From positions 1 through 22,364 of the forward strand of contig JAEWSG010000217.1 in assembly GCA_023398495.1 (NCBI GenBank): a stretch of DNA of 22,364 nucleotides. Reading direction: 5' to 3'. A program made the translations under genes and the position numbers. A model generated the notes under the pieces. The model had not been told where the DNA came from, searched no databases, and was given only the letters and a program-made list of their open reading frames with translations. This document shows, piece after piece, positions 6,977 through 15,215 of this stretch. The DNA comes from Bacillota bacterium. Lineage in GTDB: Bacteria; Bacillota; Clostridia; Acetivibrionales; Acetivibrionaceae. Positions within the stretch are counted from its first letter, which is position 1; each line of letters begins with the position of its first letter.

Positions 6977-8365
6977 TTATGCGTCAGCTAATGTTACCTT
7001 CTTGTGCTCATCGCATGCTATTACTTTTCTTTTATTATCCAGCTTTGTTACCAGCATTACTTTTCCATCCCACAAATCTACTACGTGTTTCAACGTTTCG
7101 TAAGCATACCCAAGATCCAAGTCTCTTCCATCATAATAATGTTCTAAAATAAGCATATTATCGCTTTGTACCCATTCAAGAACTTTGATTACAGGAATAC
7201 CTGACATACCGGTGTTATTGGCTATTGTATCCCGTACCTCTTTCCATCCGTCCTCATCAGACACATTAGTTATCACATAGTTATTCCCAAGTTTTACATA
7301 TTCAAAAAGATTCATTTCTTCACACAATTCCCGGGTCAGATATCTTCTTATGAAGGACTGGTCTCTTTCAACCTCTCTTACCTCAAAAATCTTCTTAGGA
7401 TTATCACTGTATTTATTTCTTAAATCCTCAAAAATCTTAAACCCAACATAGTAGGGGTTCAATGAACCTAAATGCGGCCTTATAACCTGATTATGCCTCT
7501 TTAGGAATTCCATGTGCAGTCCTTGAGGGAGATCTAGTTCATTGAGTATTGTGTAATGCCAGAAACTGGCCCATCCTTCGTTCATAATTTTTGTTTCAAT
7601 TTGAGGAATGAAATACAAAGTTTCTTCGCGCACAATACTTATAATATCTCTTTCCCAGCTTGTTAGTTTTCCATAATTCATAATGAACAAAAGCATATCA
7701 TCATCAGGCTCAAAAGGAATTTTCCTAAAATCCGGAATAGGTTCCTCTTCTTTATTCTTTGGCTCAAGCAATCTATACTCTCTATTAGGCTTTGTCAGCC
7801 TTTGAAGGGCAGCTTGCTTCTTTTGTTCATCAGTCAACCTCTTTTCACCTATTGTCCTTGTTGTCTGATATTTTATGGCATGTGCAGCATTTAAAATCTT
7901 TTCAACTCTGGAATAGCCAATCCCCGGGTCCTGGATATATTCTCTTATTCTGTTTGCATGGTTTTTAAACATTTCCACTGTCATTTCTGCCCGGGTACCA
8001 AGTTTAAACAACCTGTTATTCTTAAAAAAATCATTATGTCCGTAGACATGTGCTATCGTCAGTATTTGCAGCAACAGAGTATTGTCTTTCATCAGGTATG
8101 CGAGACAGGGATCAGAGTTTATTACCATCTCATACGGAAGTCCTGTCATATTATATCGGTGCAATGTTTTAGTCTTCTCATAGTGCTTTCCATAACTCCA
8201 ATGAGGATAATGAGATGGCATACCTACATAAGTCTCATACCCTATCATATCTTCATAGCTGCATATTTCAAACTCCTGTTCATAATAATCAAGTCCAAGT
8301 TTCCCAGCTATCTTTTCTATTTTTTCATTCCACTCAAAAAGTTCTTTTATACTGAAATCCGTCAT
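6977..8365 (-). CDS. spoVR: SpoVR family protein (stage V sporulation protein R / YcgB)
   Basis: A 462-residue soluble protein of the SpoVR/YcgB family, close to the family length. Recognisable stretches are the N-terminal GLDYYEQEFEICSYEDM, GMPSHYPHWSYGK (about 58-70), LTIAHVYGHNDFFKNN, the central MNEGWASFWHY, and HLGSLNPYYVGFKIFEDL. In Bacillus subtilis loss of SpoVR affects spore cortex formation; the biochemical activity is unknown. The ATG at 8365 follows GGGTGG. It is the third gene after prkA and yhbH, the same order as yeaG-yeaH with ycgB functionally linked in enterobacteria. Co-expression in sporulation or stationary phase is expected from homologues but not shown by a promoter I can see here. 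Confidence 0.95.
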   Translation of the reverse strand: MTDFSIKELFEWNEKIEKIAGKLGLDYYEQEFEICSYEDMIGYETYVGMPSHYPHWSYGKHYEKTKTLHRYNMTGLPYEMVINSDPCLAYLMKDNTLLLQILTIAHVYGHNDFFKNNRLFKLGTRAEMTVEMFKNHANRIREYIQDPGIGYSRVEKILNAAHAIKYQTTRTIGEKRLTDEQKKQAALQRLTKPNREYRLLEPKNKEEEPIPDFRKIPFEPDDDMLLFIMNYGKLTSWERDIISIVREETLYFIPQIETKIMNEGWASFWHYTILNELDLPQGLHMEFLKRHNQVIRPHLGSLNPYYVGFKIFEDLRNKYSDNPKKIFEVREVERDQSFIRRYLTRELCEEMNLFEYVKLGNNYVITNVSDEDGWKEVRDTIANNTGMSGIPVIKVLEWVQSDNMLILEHYYDGRDLDLGYAYETLKHVVDLWDGKVMLVTKLDNKRKVIACDEHKKVTLADA

Positions 8366-8443
8366 AATTCCACCCCCGACTTAAGGTTAGTGCATGTGCT
8401 TGATGCTTTTAACCATTCCCTGTTTTTTAACTACCTAAAGCCC

Positions 8444-9652
8444 TTATTCTCCCTCTTTGTCGAGGAGTTTTTTTAAACCGGTCAAGATGTCTTCTTTCCT
8501 CGTCATTGTAATAATCGAAAAATTCTTACTATTAATATTTTTGTGATATTCGCTTTTTATAGTGCTTGCAGATGAATAATAGCCTGGTACTATCTCACCG
8601 TATCCAAAAAGATTGCATACGTCACATAATTTCCGAGCCAACTCTACTGCTTTTTTATTGTCTTCAGACCAATTATCACCATCACTGCAGTGAAACGCAT
8701 AAATATTCCAGTTTACAGGATTATATCTTTGTTCTATTATCTCAAGTGCTTTTTCATAGCCGCTGCTGATATAGGTTCCACCTGATTCTCCTTTATGGAA
8801 GAATTCATTCTCATTTACTTCCTTAGCAGAGGTTGTATGAGCAACAAATACAACTTCTACATTTGAATACTTCATCCTGATGAACTGGTACAAAAGGAAA
8901 TAAAAACTTCTTGCCATATACTTCTTTGTCTGATCCATAGAACCGGAAACATCCATTATACAAATAACAACCGCATTAAAATCCTTCTTATGATCTTCCC
9001 TGACTCTCCTATATCTCAAATCATCCTCCATAAAAGGAAATCTCTTCTTTTGAGGTTCTGTGTCACTTGTATAATTATCATCCATAGGGTTTTCCGTATC
9101 ATCAATTTCTTCATGATTACGCATGTAACCCTGCTTTCTTTTTATCTTTTCTATAACGGAACGTCTTTTAGCAAGCCTCGGAGGAATACCCTTTCTTTGG
9201 TAACCAAGATTTTTCAGGCTCCGAATAGACTCAATTTCAGCCATTTTCTTCTTATCTATATCCGGAAGGTTCAAATCATCGAAAAGATAATTTATCAACT
9301 CTTCGATGGTTACCTCTGTTTCATAAATATCTTCACCTTCCTGATTGCCAGCCTGACCATCACCTTTTCCGCTCTTTCCTGCTTTATCCTCACCAATCCT
9401 GTCTCCACGCTTTTCGCTGCCATCGCCGGAACCGGCTGAAGTACCATTATTTCCGTAGACAAACTGGTACTCCTTAATTCCCTTTATGGGAATTTTAATC
9501 TTCTTATCCCTGCTTTGGCCAATTATACTTTCTTCAGCAATTATATTTCCGATATTCTTTTTAATAGACTCTTCCACTAGTTCTTTATGCCGTCTTTTAT
9601 CCTCAGCTGCACGGTCCTTTCCGTTATTGACAAATTCCCTGAAAATAGCCAT
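8444..9652 (-). CDS. yhbH: YhbH/YeaH family protein (DUF444, VWA domain)
   Basis: A 402-residue member of the DUF444 family. The N-terminal half is charged, with a low-complexity Gly/Lys/Asp stretch near residues 70-107 and the conserved GYQRKGIPPRLAKRRSV. The C-terminal half is a von Willebrand A-like domain with an intact MIDAS start, MDVSGSMD (233-240), then AHTTSAKEV, GGTYISSGYEKALE and CSDGDNWS. The partner PrkA is encoded just upstream (43-nt gap) and SpoVR just downstream. The family is linked to sporulation in Bacillus and to stress or stationary phase in E. coli; its molecular role is unsettled. The start at 9652 follows GGGGTGG. Confidence 0.94.
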   Translation of the reverse strand: MAIFREFVNNGKDRAAEDKRRHKELVEESIKKNIGNIIAEESIIGQSRDKKIKIPIKGIKEYQFVYGNNGTSAGSGDGSEKRGDRIGEDKAGKSGKGDGQAGNQEGEDIYETEVTIEELINYLFDDLNLPDIDKKKMAEIESIRSLKNLGYQRKGIPPRLAKRRSVIEKIKRKQGYMRNHEEIDDTENPMDDNYTSDTEPQKKRFPFMEDDLRYRRVREDHKKDFNAVVICIMDVSGSMDQTKKYMARSFYFLLYQFIRMKYSNVEVVFVAHTTSAKEVNENEFFHKGESGGTYISSGYEKALEIIEQRYNPVNWNIYAFHCSDGDNWSEDNKKAVELARKLCDVCNLFGYGEIVPGYYSSASTIKSEYHKNINSKNFSIITMTRKEDILTGLKKLLDKEGE

Positions 9653-9694
9653 TTAAACCACCCCCCGGTAATATTTTGGTCCTCTCGCAAGGGG

Positions 9695-11623
9695 TTAATC
9701 CTTCCAGAGATTATTTGCAGCATATTTTAAAACTACATTGCAACAGTGGTCACAATAGCCGTTTCTCTTCATTTCTTCTACCATAGCATCAAATTTCTCG
9801 CCCTGTTCCCTATCTCTTACCTTTGCCAGGGTGATAACCCTGCTAAGCTCCCTGACTGAAGCCGTAAGTTTTTTCTCAATAGCTTCTTTCAAAGGTTCAT
9901 AGCTGTTAAAGTCAAGCTTGCCACCGCTTCTTAAAACGTAGAACATATATGCAGTTACATCTGCCCTGAATCCCTTTGCAGCTGTATCGGTAATTCCTAT
10001 CTGTTCTTCTATCGACCTTAGGAATTTTTCGTCCGGCTCAAGTTCTTCACCAGTGTTTTTATCCTTTATCTTTGTCTTGTTTACAAAAGCCTCTGCATGG
10101 TCAAGGTAATTGTTGAAAAGGCTTTCTGCCTGTTCCCTGTATCCATGAATAAATGCTTTTGTTATCTCTTTTTCAAGAATTTTATTGTACTCTTTTCTGA
10201 TACTATCCTGTATGAATCTTAAATACTTTTCCCTATCTTCCTCGCCAATTGCCAGATCCTTAACAGCTTTAACCAGTGTCTCCATAACTGATATAGGATT
10301 TATACAGTCATGTTCCGACTCTGAGAGCGTAGTGTCAAGAGCCTTCATGATGAATCTGGTCGAAATACCTGTCATTCCTTCTCTTTGAGCTTCTTCTATC
10401 AATTCAAATATATCAATTTTTCTTGTCATACCCTTTTCAACAATTTCCTCACCATTATAAATTTTGAGCTTGGTCATAGGATCAACCTTATTTGAGGGTG
10501 AAAGCCTTGAAAGTATCGCAAACATTGATGCAATCTCAATAGTATGAGGAGCAATATGGGCACTGAATTTACTCTTTTTAAGGATCTTCTCATAAATTTT
10601 GATTTCTTCGCTCAGTTCCAAACAATAAGGTACCTCTATCTTAACAATTCTATCGAGGATAGCTTCATTGGTATGATCCGATTTAAATTTATTCCACTCA
10701 GCCTCATTGGAATGTGCAAGGATTATTCCATCAAAATATATCATTGAACCTTTACCAGGAGATGGAATGGACTTTTCCTGAGTTGCCGTAATCATTGTGT
10801 GAAGATACTCGGTCTCATTCTTAAAAACTTCTATGAACTCCACAATTCCTCTGTTACCAACGTTAAAAGCACCATTGAGAGACAATACCCTTGGATCATC
10901 TTCTGCATACATATCTATTTTAGATATGTCTACACTTCCTATGAGCACAGAAGTATCCTGATTGTTAGGATCAACCGGTGGCACAACACCAATTCCCTTT
11001 CTGGATCTTATTGAAAAATCAATAGTTTCAACAGGAAACTTTTCATATTCTCCGCCAAATTCATTTTTCAATCTGTAACGGCAAACAGGACACAAGTCAC
11101 CTTCAATTCTTATATTAAGTATATCTTCAAATTGCTTTCTTAAGTGCTTTGGAACAAGGTGCAAAGGTTCTTCCCTCATTGGGCAGCCTTTCAAAGCATA
11201 AATGGAAGAACTCATTTCAAGTGCCTTCTTAAGCGACTCCATTAATGATGACTTACCTGCACCAACCGGACCTACAAGATACAATACCTGTCTTGCCTCT
11301 TCTCCAGCCATTGCTGCTGAATGAAAATATCTGACTATCTTCATTATTGTTTTATCTATTCCGAAAAAATCGTCTTCAAAGAATTTATACTTTTTTATAG
11401 CATCGTTGCCATATATTCTACGCAATCTAGGATTTTCATCTGTTTTTATCACTTCTACTCCAGGCTCCGTTATAACCCTAAACATCCTCTGATGAGCTAG
11501 TATTGGGATCTCAGTGTTTTCCTTAACAATATCAAGGTACTCAAGAAATGTCCCTTCAAAACGCTTCACTTTGTGCTCTTCTCTATCCCTACGAATGATA
11601 CTTGACAAATCATGCTTTTCCAT
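9695..11623 (-). CDS. prkA: PrkA/YeaG AAA+ serine protein kinase-like protein
   Basis: A 642-residue protein of the PrkA family: an N-terminal AAA+ domain followed by a kinase-like C-terminal domain. The Walker A motif is GPVGAGKSS (118-126). Further family signatures are the CPVCR knuckle (178-182), SVDISKIDMYAEDDPRVLSLNGA written in part (about 230-252), the switch-like FDGIILAHSNEAEWNKF, and a C-terminal Cys cluster CDHCC (624-628). Homologues have been described as a Ser kinase and, in Bacillus, as a Lon-like protease acting in sporulation; which applies here cannot be told. The ATG at 11623 follows AAGGGGG. It is the first gene of the prkA-yhbH-spoVR unit. The promoter should lie in the AT-rich region upstream, but I find no sigmaE or sigmaA site of convincing quality. 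Confidence 0.95.
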   Translation of the reverse strand: MEKHDLSSIIRRDREEHKVKRFEGTFLEYLDIVKENTEIPILAHQRMFRVITEPGVEVIKTDENPRLRRIYGNDAIKKYKFFEDDFFGIDKTIMKIVRYFHSAAMAGEEARQVLYLVGPVGAGKSSLMESLKKALEMSSSIYALKGCPMREEPLHLVPKHLRKQFEDILNIRIEGDLCPVCRYRLKNEFGGEYEKFPVETIDFSIRSRKGIGVVPPVDPNNQDTSVLIGSVDISKIDMYAEDDPRVLSLNGAFNVGNRGIVEFIEVFKNETEYLHTMITATQEKSIPSPGKGSMIYFDGIILAHSNEAEWNKFKSDHTNEAILDRIVKIEVPYCLELSEEIKIYEKILKKSKFSAHIAPHTIEIASMFAILSRLSPSNKVDPMTKLKIYNGEEIVEKGMTRKIDIFELIEEAQREGMTGISTRFIMKALDTTLSESEHDCINPISVMETLVKAVKDLAIGEEDREKYLRFIQDSIRKEYNKILEKEITKAFIHGYREQAESLFNNYLDHAEAFVNKTKIKDKNTGEELEPDEKFLRSIEEQIGITDTAAKGFRADVTAYMFYVLRSGGKLDFNSYEPLKEAIEKKLTASVRELSRVITLAKVRDREQGEKFDAMVEEMKRNGYCDHCCNVVLKYAANNLWKD

Positions 11624-11931
11624 AATTATGCCCCCTTTTCCTTACATAGTATTTGTTTGACACAACATATGTGCTCCATAAAGAAGTCCTAAAAGGCTAA
11701 TAAAAATACTTTTTCAAAGTATATACCTCACTAAATAGTTTTTAAACTATTCATACCACAATTGAAATTCTCTTAAACTTAGTTTATTATATAGATGAAA
11801 AAAACTAAAACTAAAATTAAAATTTGCCATATTGTATTATAATATGATTAATTCATAATATTACTAAATCAAATATAAAATAACTGGATATAAAGTATTA
11901 AAAAATTGTTTTTATCAGATTATTATTTATA
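11624..11931. other. AT-rich intergenic region upstream of prkA
   Basis: No ORF. Two short A/T-only hairpins are present, AATAGTTT/AAACTATT near 11734-11751 and ATACTTT/AAAGTAT near 11706-11722. The latter is followed by a T run on the minus strand and could attenuate transcription into prkA. The region should contain the prkA promoter, which I cannot place. Confidence 0.4.
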
Positions 11932-12046
11932 TAGTACTGATTAACAAAATAAAATTCCAGAATTTAATTTTGTTAATTAGTCAAAAACATAGGACGTGCA
12001 TTTTGCATAATTTATTTCTAGAAATAAATTATGTTCAAAAGCACTA
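11932..12046 (-). mobile_element. 115-bp palindromic MITE-like element, copy 2 (inverted)
   Basis: The ends are TAGTACT (11932-11938) and AGCACTA (12040-12046), an inverted repeat with one mismatch. It has the same internal order as copy 1 but on the other strand: a degraded large palindrome at about 11935-11981 (three mismatched pairs) and a perfect 28-bp palindrome at 12006-12033. Over 115 aligned positions without gaps, nine differ from copy 1. It sits between the divergent prkA and the membrane-protein gene, about 310 and 330 nt from their starts. No transposase gene is present. Confidence 0.8.
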
Positions 12047-12193
12047 GATATTGCTGTTTTTCAAACTATTTCAACATTTGAAAATGCACTTCATGAAAAT
12101 TATAGAATTGCTAATTAAATTATAACATACAAAAATTTAAATATCCATAATTATTATTTGCCACATTTTTCTTAAGTTCATATTCTAAATTAA
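12047..12193. other. AT-rich intergenic region, nothing recognised
   Basis: This is very AT-rich sequence between the MITE-like copy and the putative extended -10 promoter. It has no ORF, tRNA-like fold or repeat shared with the rest of the window. Confidence 0.4.
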
Positions 12194-12202
12194 TGATATA
12201 AT
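12194..12202 (+). promoter_or_regulatory. Probable extended -10 promoter of the membrane-protein gene
   Basis: TGATATAAT is an extended -10 (TGnTATAAT). No good -35 lies 17 nt upstream, which extended -10 promoters tolerate. An alternative is TTGCCA (12158-12163), 17 nt, TATTCT (12181-12186). Either would give a leader of about 170 nt. Confidence 0.45.
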
Positions 12203-12314
12203 ATACTTTGTACAATGTTTTCTCTATTTTATAACTACACAATTATACATAAAAAGTTGAAATATTTAAATTATGAATACTAAAAATTTTTAAGGAAATA
12301 GTATTTTTTACCGG

Positions 12315-12358
12315 TGATCCATAACAATATTTAGTCCCGGATCATGCAAAATTTTTTT
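12315..12358 (+). promoter_or_regulatory. Hairpin plus T run just ahead of the ribosome binding site
   Basis: TGATCC (12315-12320) and GGATCA (12339-12344) can pair over an 18-nt loop and are followed by a seven-T run at 12352-12358, a few bases before the AGGAGG site. It resembles a weak terminator or attenuator in the leader of the downstream gene. The short stem and long loop make it uncertain. Confidence 0.3.
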
Positions 12359-12377
12359 AATTTATCAGGAGGATGAA

Positions 12378-14168
12378 ATGAAGGTTCTTACAAAAATTCT
12401 AAAACATATTTTATTCATAACTACTATAGTTTTCACAGGACTTTGTCTGTTTACTTTTATTTTGTCTTTAAATATAAACAATACCATTATGAGCTCACAG
12501 TACCACCAAAAGCTTTTAATTAAAAATGATATTTATTCGTATGCAAATAAAATTATAACTACATCTATAGATGACGTCCTTGGCAGTCTGAAAAGCCAGT
12601 CATCCGGTTCAGGTGGACAACATACTGAACTTTTTAAAATCCTTGAAAAATCAACTTCTCCCGAAATGATTAAAATGAATATTGATTCAATCACCAAACA
12701 GGCTTTCCAGTATTTTCGTGGAGAAAGGAAATATCTTCCCGATCTTTATATTGATATGGATACATCGGTAATCAAAGATGAAGCAAGTAAAACTGCCAAC
12801 ATAAATTTAAACGATACTCCAAAGGTATCCGGCCAAATAAAAAAGATAAACCTGCATGCTATTTTATTATCATTAAACAGAACCGACATTTTGGATCAGT
12901 TATCTCTCATAAAGTTTATATATTTTGTATTATCACATATGACAGCATTATCCATATTATCTGCTGCATTGATGTCATTAATAATTATTCTTGTATTCCG
13001 AAAAACTGAACCAATAATAAAGTGGTTTATTTTAGCACTATCATTTTGCGGGGTTTTTAATTTAGCTCTGTCAATAATCTTATTTATCTATTTCAATAAA
13101 GTATTGCCCGATAACATTTATCTTATAAACATGTATATTCCTTTAAAGTCTGATTTGATTATATCTTATATAAATGATCTATTATTTCCGTTATCCTTTT
13201 TCTGCCTGATACTCGGCATACTTTTTCCTGTAGTATCCTTACTGATCCACTCATTTTATTCCAAACTTGCAAAAGTAGCCAGAGTTATAAAGGTTCTTGC
13301 CTCCAAACTTCCGATTAAGTCAAAAATGATATTGAAATATGGAGTTATGACTTTTATATTTGTATTTATATTATTTGGAATGGGATATAATCTGCATGCA
13401 TTTAAAAGCGGCTACGAATCCAACAGTTTTTCGAACGTTGTATCAAAGCTTACCAATACAAATACAGTAACACAAGTTATTTCAGCAAAAGATGATACCA
13501 TTTATACTCTCCAGGTAAAACTTGTAGATTCAACAACAAACCAACCCATACACGATATACAGGTTAGTGCTGTTGGAAAATCCAAAACACCTGAAAAGTA
13601 TTTTAATATCGCAGGAATTACCGACAAAGGCGGCTCAACCAAATTTACCCTTGGCCAGGGAACATTCCACCTTAGTTTTTCTCCGGTCACCTTTCTTAGT
13701 GAGTATAACTTGCCATCACCTTTCTTTTATGAGTTAAAAACAGCAGGAACTACAATTCTTACTATCAACCTCGATAAGAAAGAAATTGCTAAACCTGCAG
13801 ATGGTATTGGAGAAATAGAAGTACTCGATGAAAATAACATGCCTGTTGAAAACTTAGAGTTGTATCTGGAAGGTGAAATAGAGCTTGAATCGGAACAAGA
13901 CTCAGAAAAGAGTGATCATTCTTCTCTTGGTTCATCCGATGCAAAAACTGCAAAATATTATTCTATAACAAATAAAGATGGTATTGCCGTTTTCAAACTA
14001 CCACAAGGTACTTATACTACAGGATTTTCTACCTCAAAATTCCCTGAAGGCTATGTACTTCCTGAAGTATTCGAAATGAGCCTTTCCTCAGATTATGTTA
14101 CCAGATACACAATAAGAATTCCCAAGAAAAACGAAATGTCAATAGAACCACAGCGGGAAGAAAATTAG
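12378..14168 (+). CDS. Membrane protein with two C-terminal Cna-B-like repeats, unrecognised family
   Basis: A 596-residue protein with AGGAGG five bases before the ATG. Helix 1 (about 11-31) is followed by a polar domain of about 150 residues, three helices at about 185-207, 214-239 and 268-291, and a fifth at about 322-340. The remaining 250 residues are predicted to be soluble. They contain two related beta-rich repeats, about 376-465 and 483-585. Both share a GTxxxxF core (LGQGTFHLSF and LPQGTYTTGF) and a YxLPxxF element (YNLPSPFF and YVLPEVFE). They resemble Cna-B/carboxypeptidase-regulatory-like folds. No LPXTG sorting signal is present. With five helices the two soluble domains should lie on opposite faces unless helix 1 is a cleaved signal peptide. 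The next gene is co-directional, 205 nt downstream. An envelope or spore-surface role is conceivable; function unknown. Confidence 0.75.
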   Translation: MKVLTKILKHILFITTIVFTGLCLFTFILSLNINNTIMSSQYHQKLLIKNDIYSYANKIITTSIDDVLGSLKSQSSGSGGQHTELFKILEKSTSPEMIKMNIDSITKQAFQYFRGERKYLPDLYIDMDTSVIKDEASKTANINLNDTPKVSGQIKKINLHAILLSLNRTDILDQLSLIKFIYFVLSHMTALSILSAALMSLIIILVFRKTEPIIKWFILALSFCGVFNLALSIILFIYFNKVLPDNIYLINMYIPLKSDLIISYINDLLFPLSFFCLILGILFPVVSLLIHSFYSKLAKVARVIKVLASKLPIKSKMILKYGVMTFIFVFILFGMGYNLHAFKSGYESNSFSNVVSKLTNTNTVTQVISAKDDTIYTLQVKLVDSTTNQPIHDIQVSAVGKSKTPEKYFNIAGITDKGGSTKFTLGQGTFHLSFSPVTFLSEYNLPSPFFYELKTAGTTILTINLDKKEIAKPADGIGEIEVLDENNMPVENLELYLEGEIELESEQDSEKSDHSSLGSSDAKTAKYYSITNKDGIAVFKLPQGTYTTGFSTSKFPEGYVLPEVFEMSLSSDYVTRYTIRIPKKNEMSIEPQREEN

Positions 14169-14261
14169 TACACTGTTACTTTAAAAAACCATTGTAACAA
14201 AACACCCCAAATCTGAATAATATATAAGGTAGCGTAGTTATGTTAACAGTCTATTCTATAA

Positions 14262-14347
14262 ATCGTGAAAATGATTTTACAAGTACAAATTGAATTTTCA
14301 CGATGATAAATCAAGGAAATTGAAGTGCGATGTAAAATCTTTATCGC
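14262..14347 (+). promoter_or_regulatory. Two consecutive hairpins in the leader of the Tyr/Asn/Pro-rich protein gene
   Basis: Hairpin 1 is ATCGTGAAAAT (14262-14272) with ATTTTCACGAT (14294-14304), 11 perfect pairs around a 21-nt loop. Hairpin 2 is GCGAT..AAA (14327-14336) with TTTATCGC (14340-14347), with a two-base bulge. Neither is followed by a T run. They lie between the membrane-protein stop and the GAAGGAGG site of the next gene, so they may stabilise or regulate the second message, or mark an unrecognised promoter region. Confidence 0.35.
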
Positions 14348-14373
14348 GTTCAATATAGAAGGAGGAATTATAT

Positions 14374-15069
14374 ATGTTACCTTATTACAGTTATCCATTT
14401 GTTTCGCAAAATACAGCCAATACTAACCAACCAACAACATATTCTCCATATAATACACCCATGGTTAATTATCAAAATCCAAATTACGTTCCCTATGCAC
14501 CACAGACAATGCCCTTATATCCATATAACAATGAAGGCAGCCCAGTATTTGAAGATCTTGATAATGAAAGTTCAAATGATATATATTATCCTAATTCACA
14601 GGAACGTCAACCAAATCCCGTGCTAAGCGACAATCCTGCACGTCCAAACATAACACTGTTCAAAGAACTCACGGGTTATCCCAACTATGGTAACCCAAGT
14701 GGAAATGCAGACATATTGTACACAGGCAACAGAGGTGCCTGGAATTTCCAATTACCAGCATTCTTATTTGTCCCCGGAAATTTAAGAGCACAAATTGTAA
14801 TTCGTGCAGTTCTTGATGACCATGAGAATGTACCAGTTAACCGTTATTCTGCACGGATAACAGTAAACGGAACAGTTGTCCATACCGGAAGGCTTCCTCT
14901 TGAACACGGCCGGCCAGCAGGGCAGAGATTTACCAACTGGAGAAGTCTGACTTTTAATGTTTCGAATCTGAGACGAAACAACAGGGTTGTAATTGAGAAT
15001 ACATCAAATGCAGGTGCTAATGATTGGGTAGCCTTTGACTGGATGGAATTGAGATTTATACCACGATAA
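14374..15069 (+). CDS. Tyr/Asn/Pro-rich tail plus beta-sandwich domain protein
   Basis: 231 residues, with GAAGGAGG well placed before the ATG. Residues 1 to about 95 are low-complexity and rich in Tyr, Pro, Asn and Gln (YSYPFVSQNT, YSPYNTP, YVPYAPQTMPLYPY), with no signal peptide. Residues about 97-231 look like one compact beta-sandwich, containing GAWNFQLPAFLFVPG, QIVIRAVLDDHE, ARITVNGTVVHTGRLPLEHG, NVSNLRRNNRVVIEN and ending DWVAFDWMELRFIPR. The pattern is similar to galactose-binding-like or carbohydrate-binding folds. A Tyr-rich tail without secretion signal is common in spore coat and exosporium proteins of Clostridia and Bacilli, so a spore-surface role is my best guess, not a family match. 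It may form a unit with the preceding membrane protein. Confidence 0.75.
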   Translation: MLPYYSYPFVSQNTANTNQPTTYSPYNTPMVNYQNPNYVPYAPQTMPLYPYNNEGSPVFEDLDNESSNDIYYPNSQERQPNPVLSDNPARPNITLFKELTGYPNYGNPSGNADILYTGNRGAWNFQLPAFLFVPGNLRAQIVIRAVLDDHENVPVNRYSARITVNGTVVHTGRLPLEHGRPAGQRFTNWRSLTFNVSNLRRNNRVVIENTSNAGANDWVAFDWMELRFIPR

Positions 15070-15135
15070 AATCAAATAATTATAGAGCTTCAATAAACTT
15101 CTTTTTGAACATCTGACATGTAAATTTCTAAAACA

Positions 15136-15178
15136 AGAATTAAATAGCTACGGCATTCTGCTGTGGCTATTTAATTCT
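15136..15178. terminator. 20-bp hairpin between convergent genes
   Basis: Bases 15136-15155 pair over 20 positions (two G-U) with 15159-15178, leaving a 3-nt loop. On the minus strand the stem is followed by TTGTTTTAG, so it should end the gene at 15216-16268, whose stop is 38 nt away. It probably also serves the convergent plus-strand gene, although no T run follows on that side. Its core TAGCTACGGCA resembles the hairpin core at 6854-6888. Confidence 0.6.
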
Positions 15179-15215
15179 GAATAAACTCACATTACATTTT
15201 ATATATCAACTACAC

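Noticed and set aside
1926..12046. Composite transposon carrying the salvage and sporulation genes.
   Set aside because: No transposase is encoded and the genes between are ordinary core functions; inverted MITE-like copies alone do not show that the block moves.
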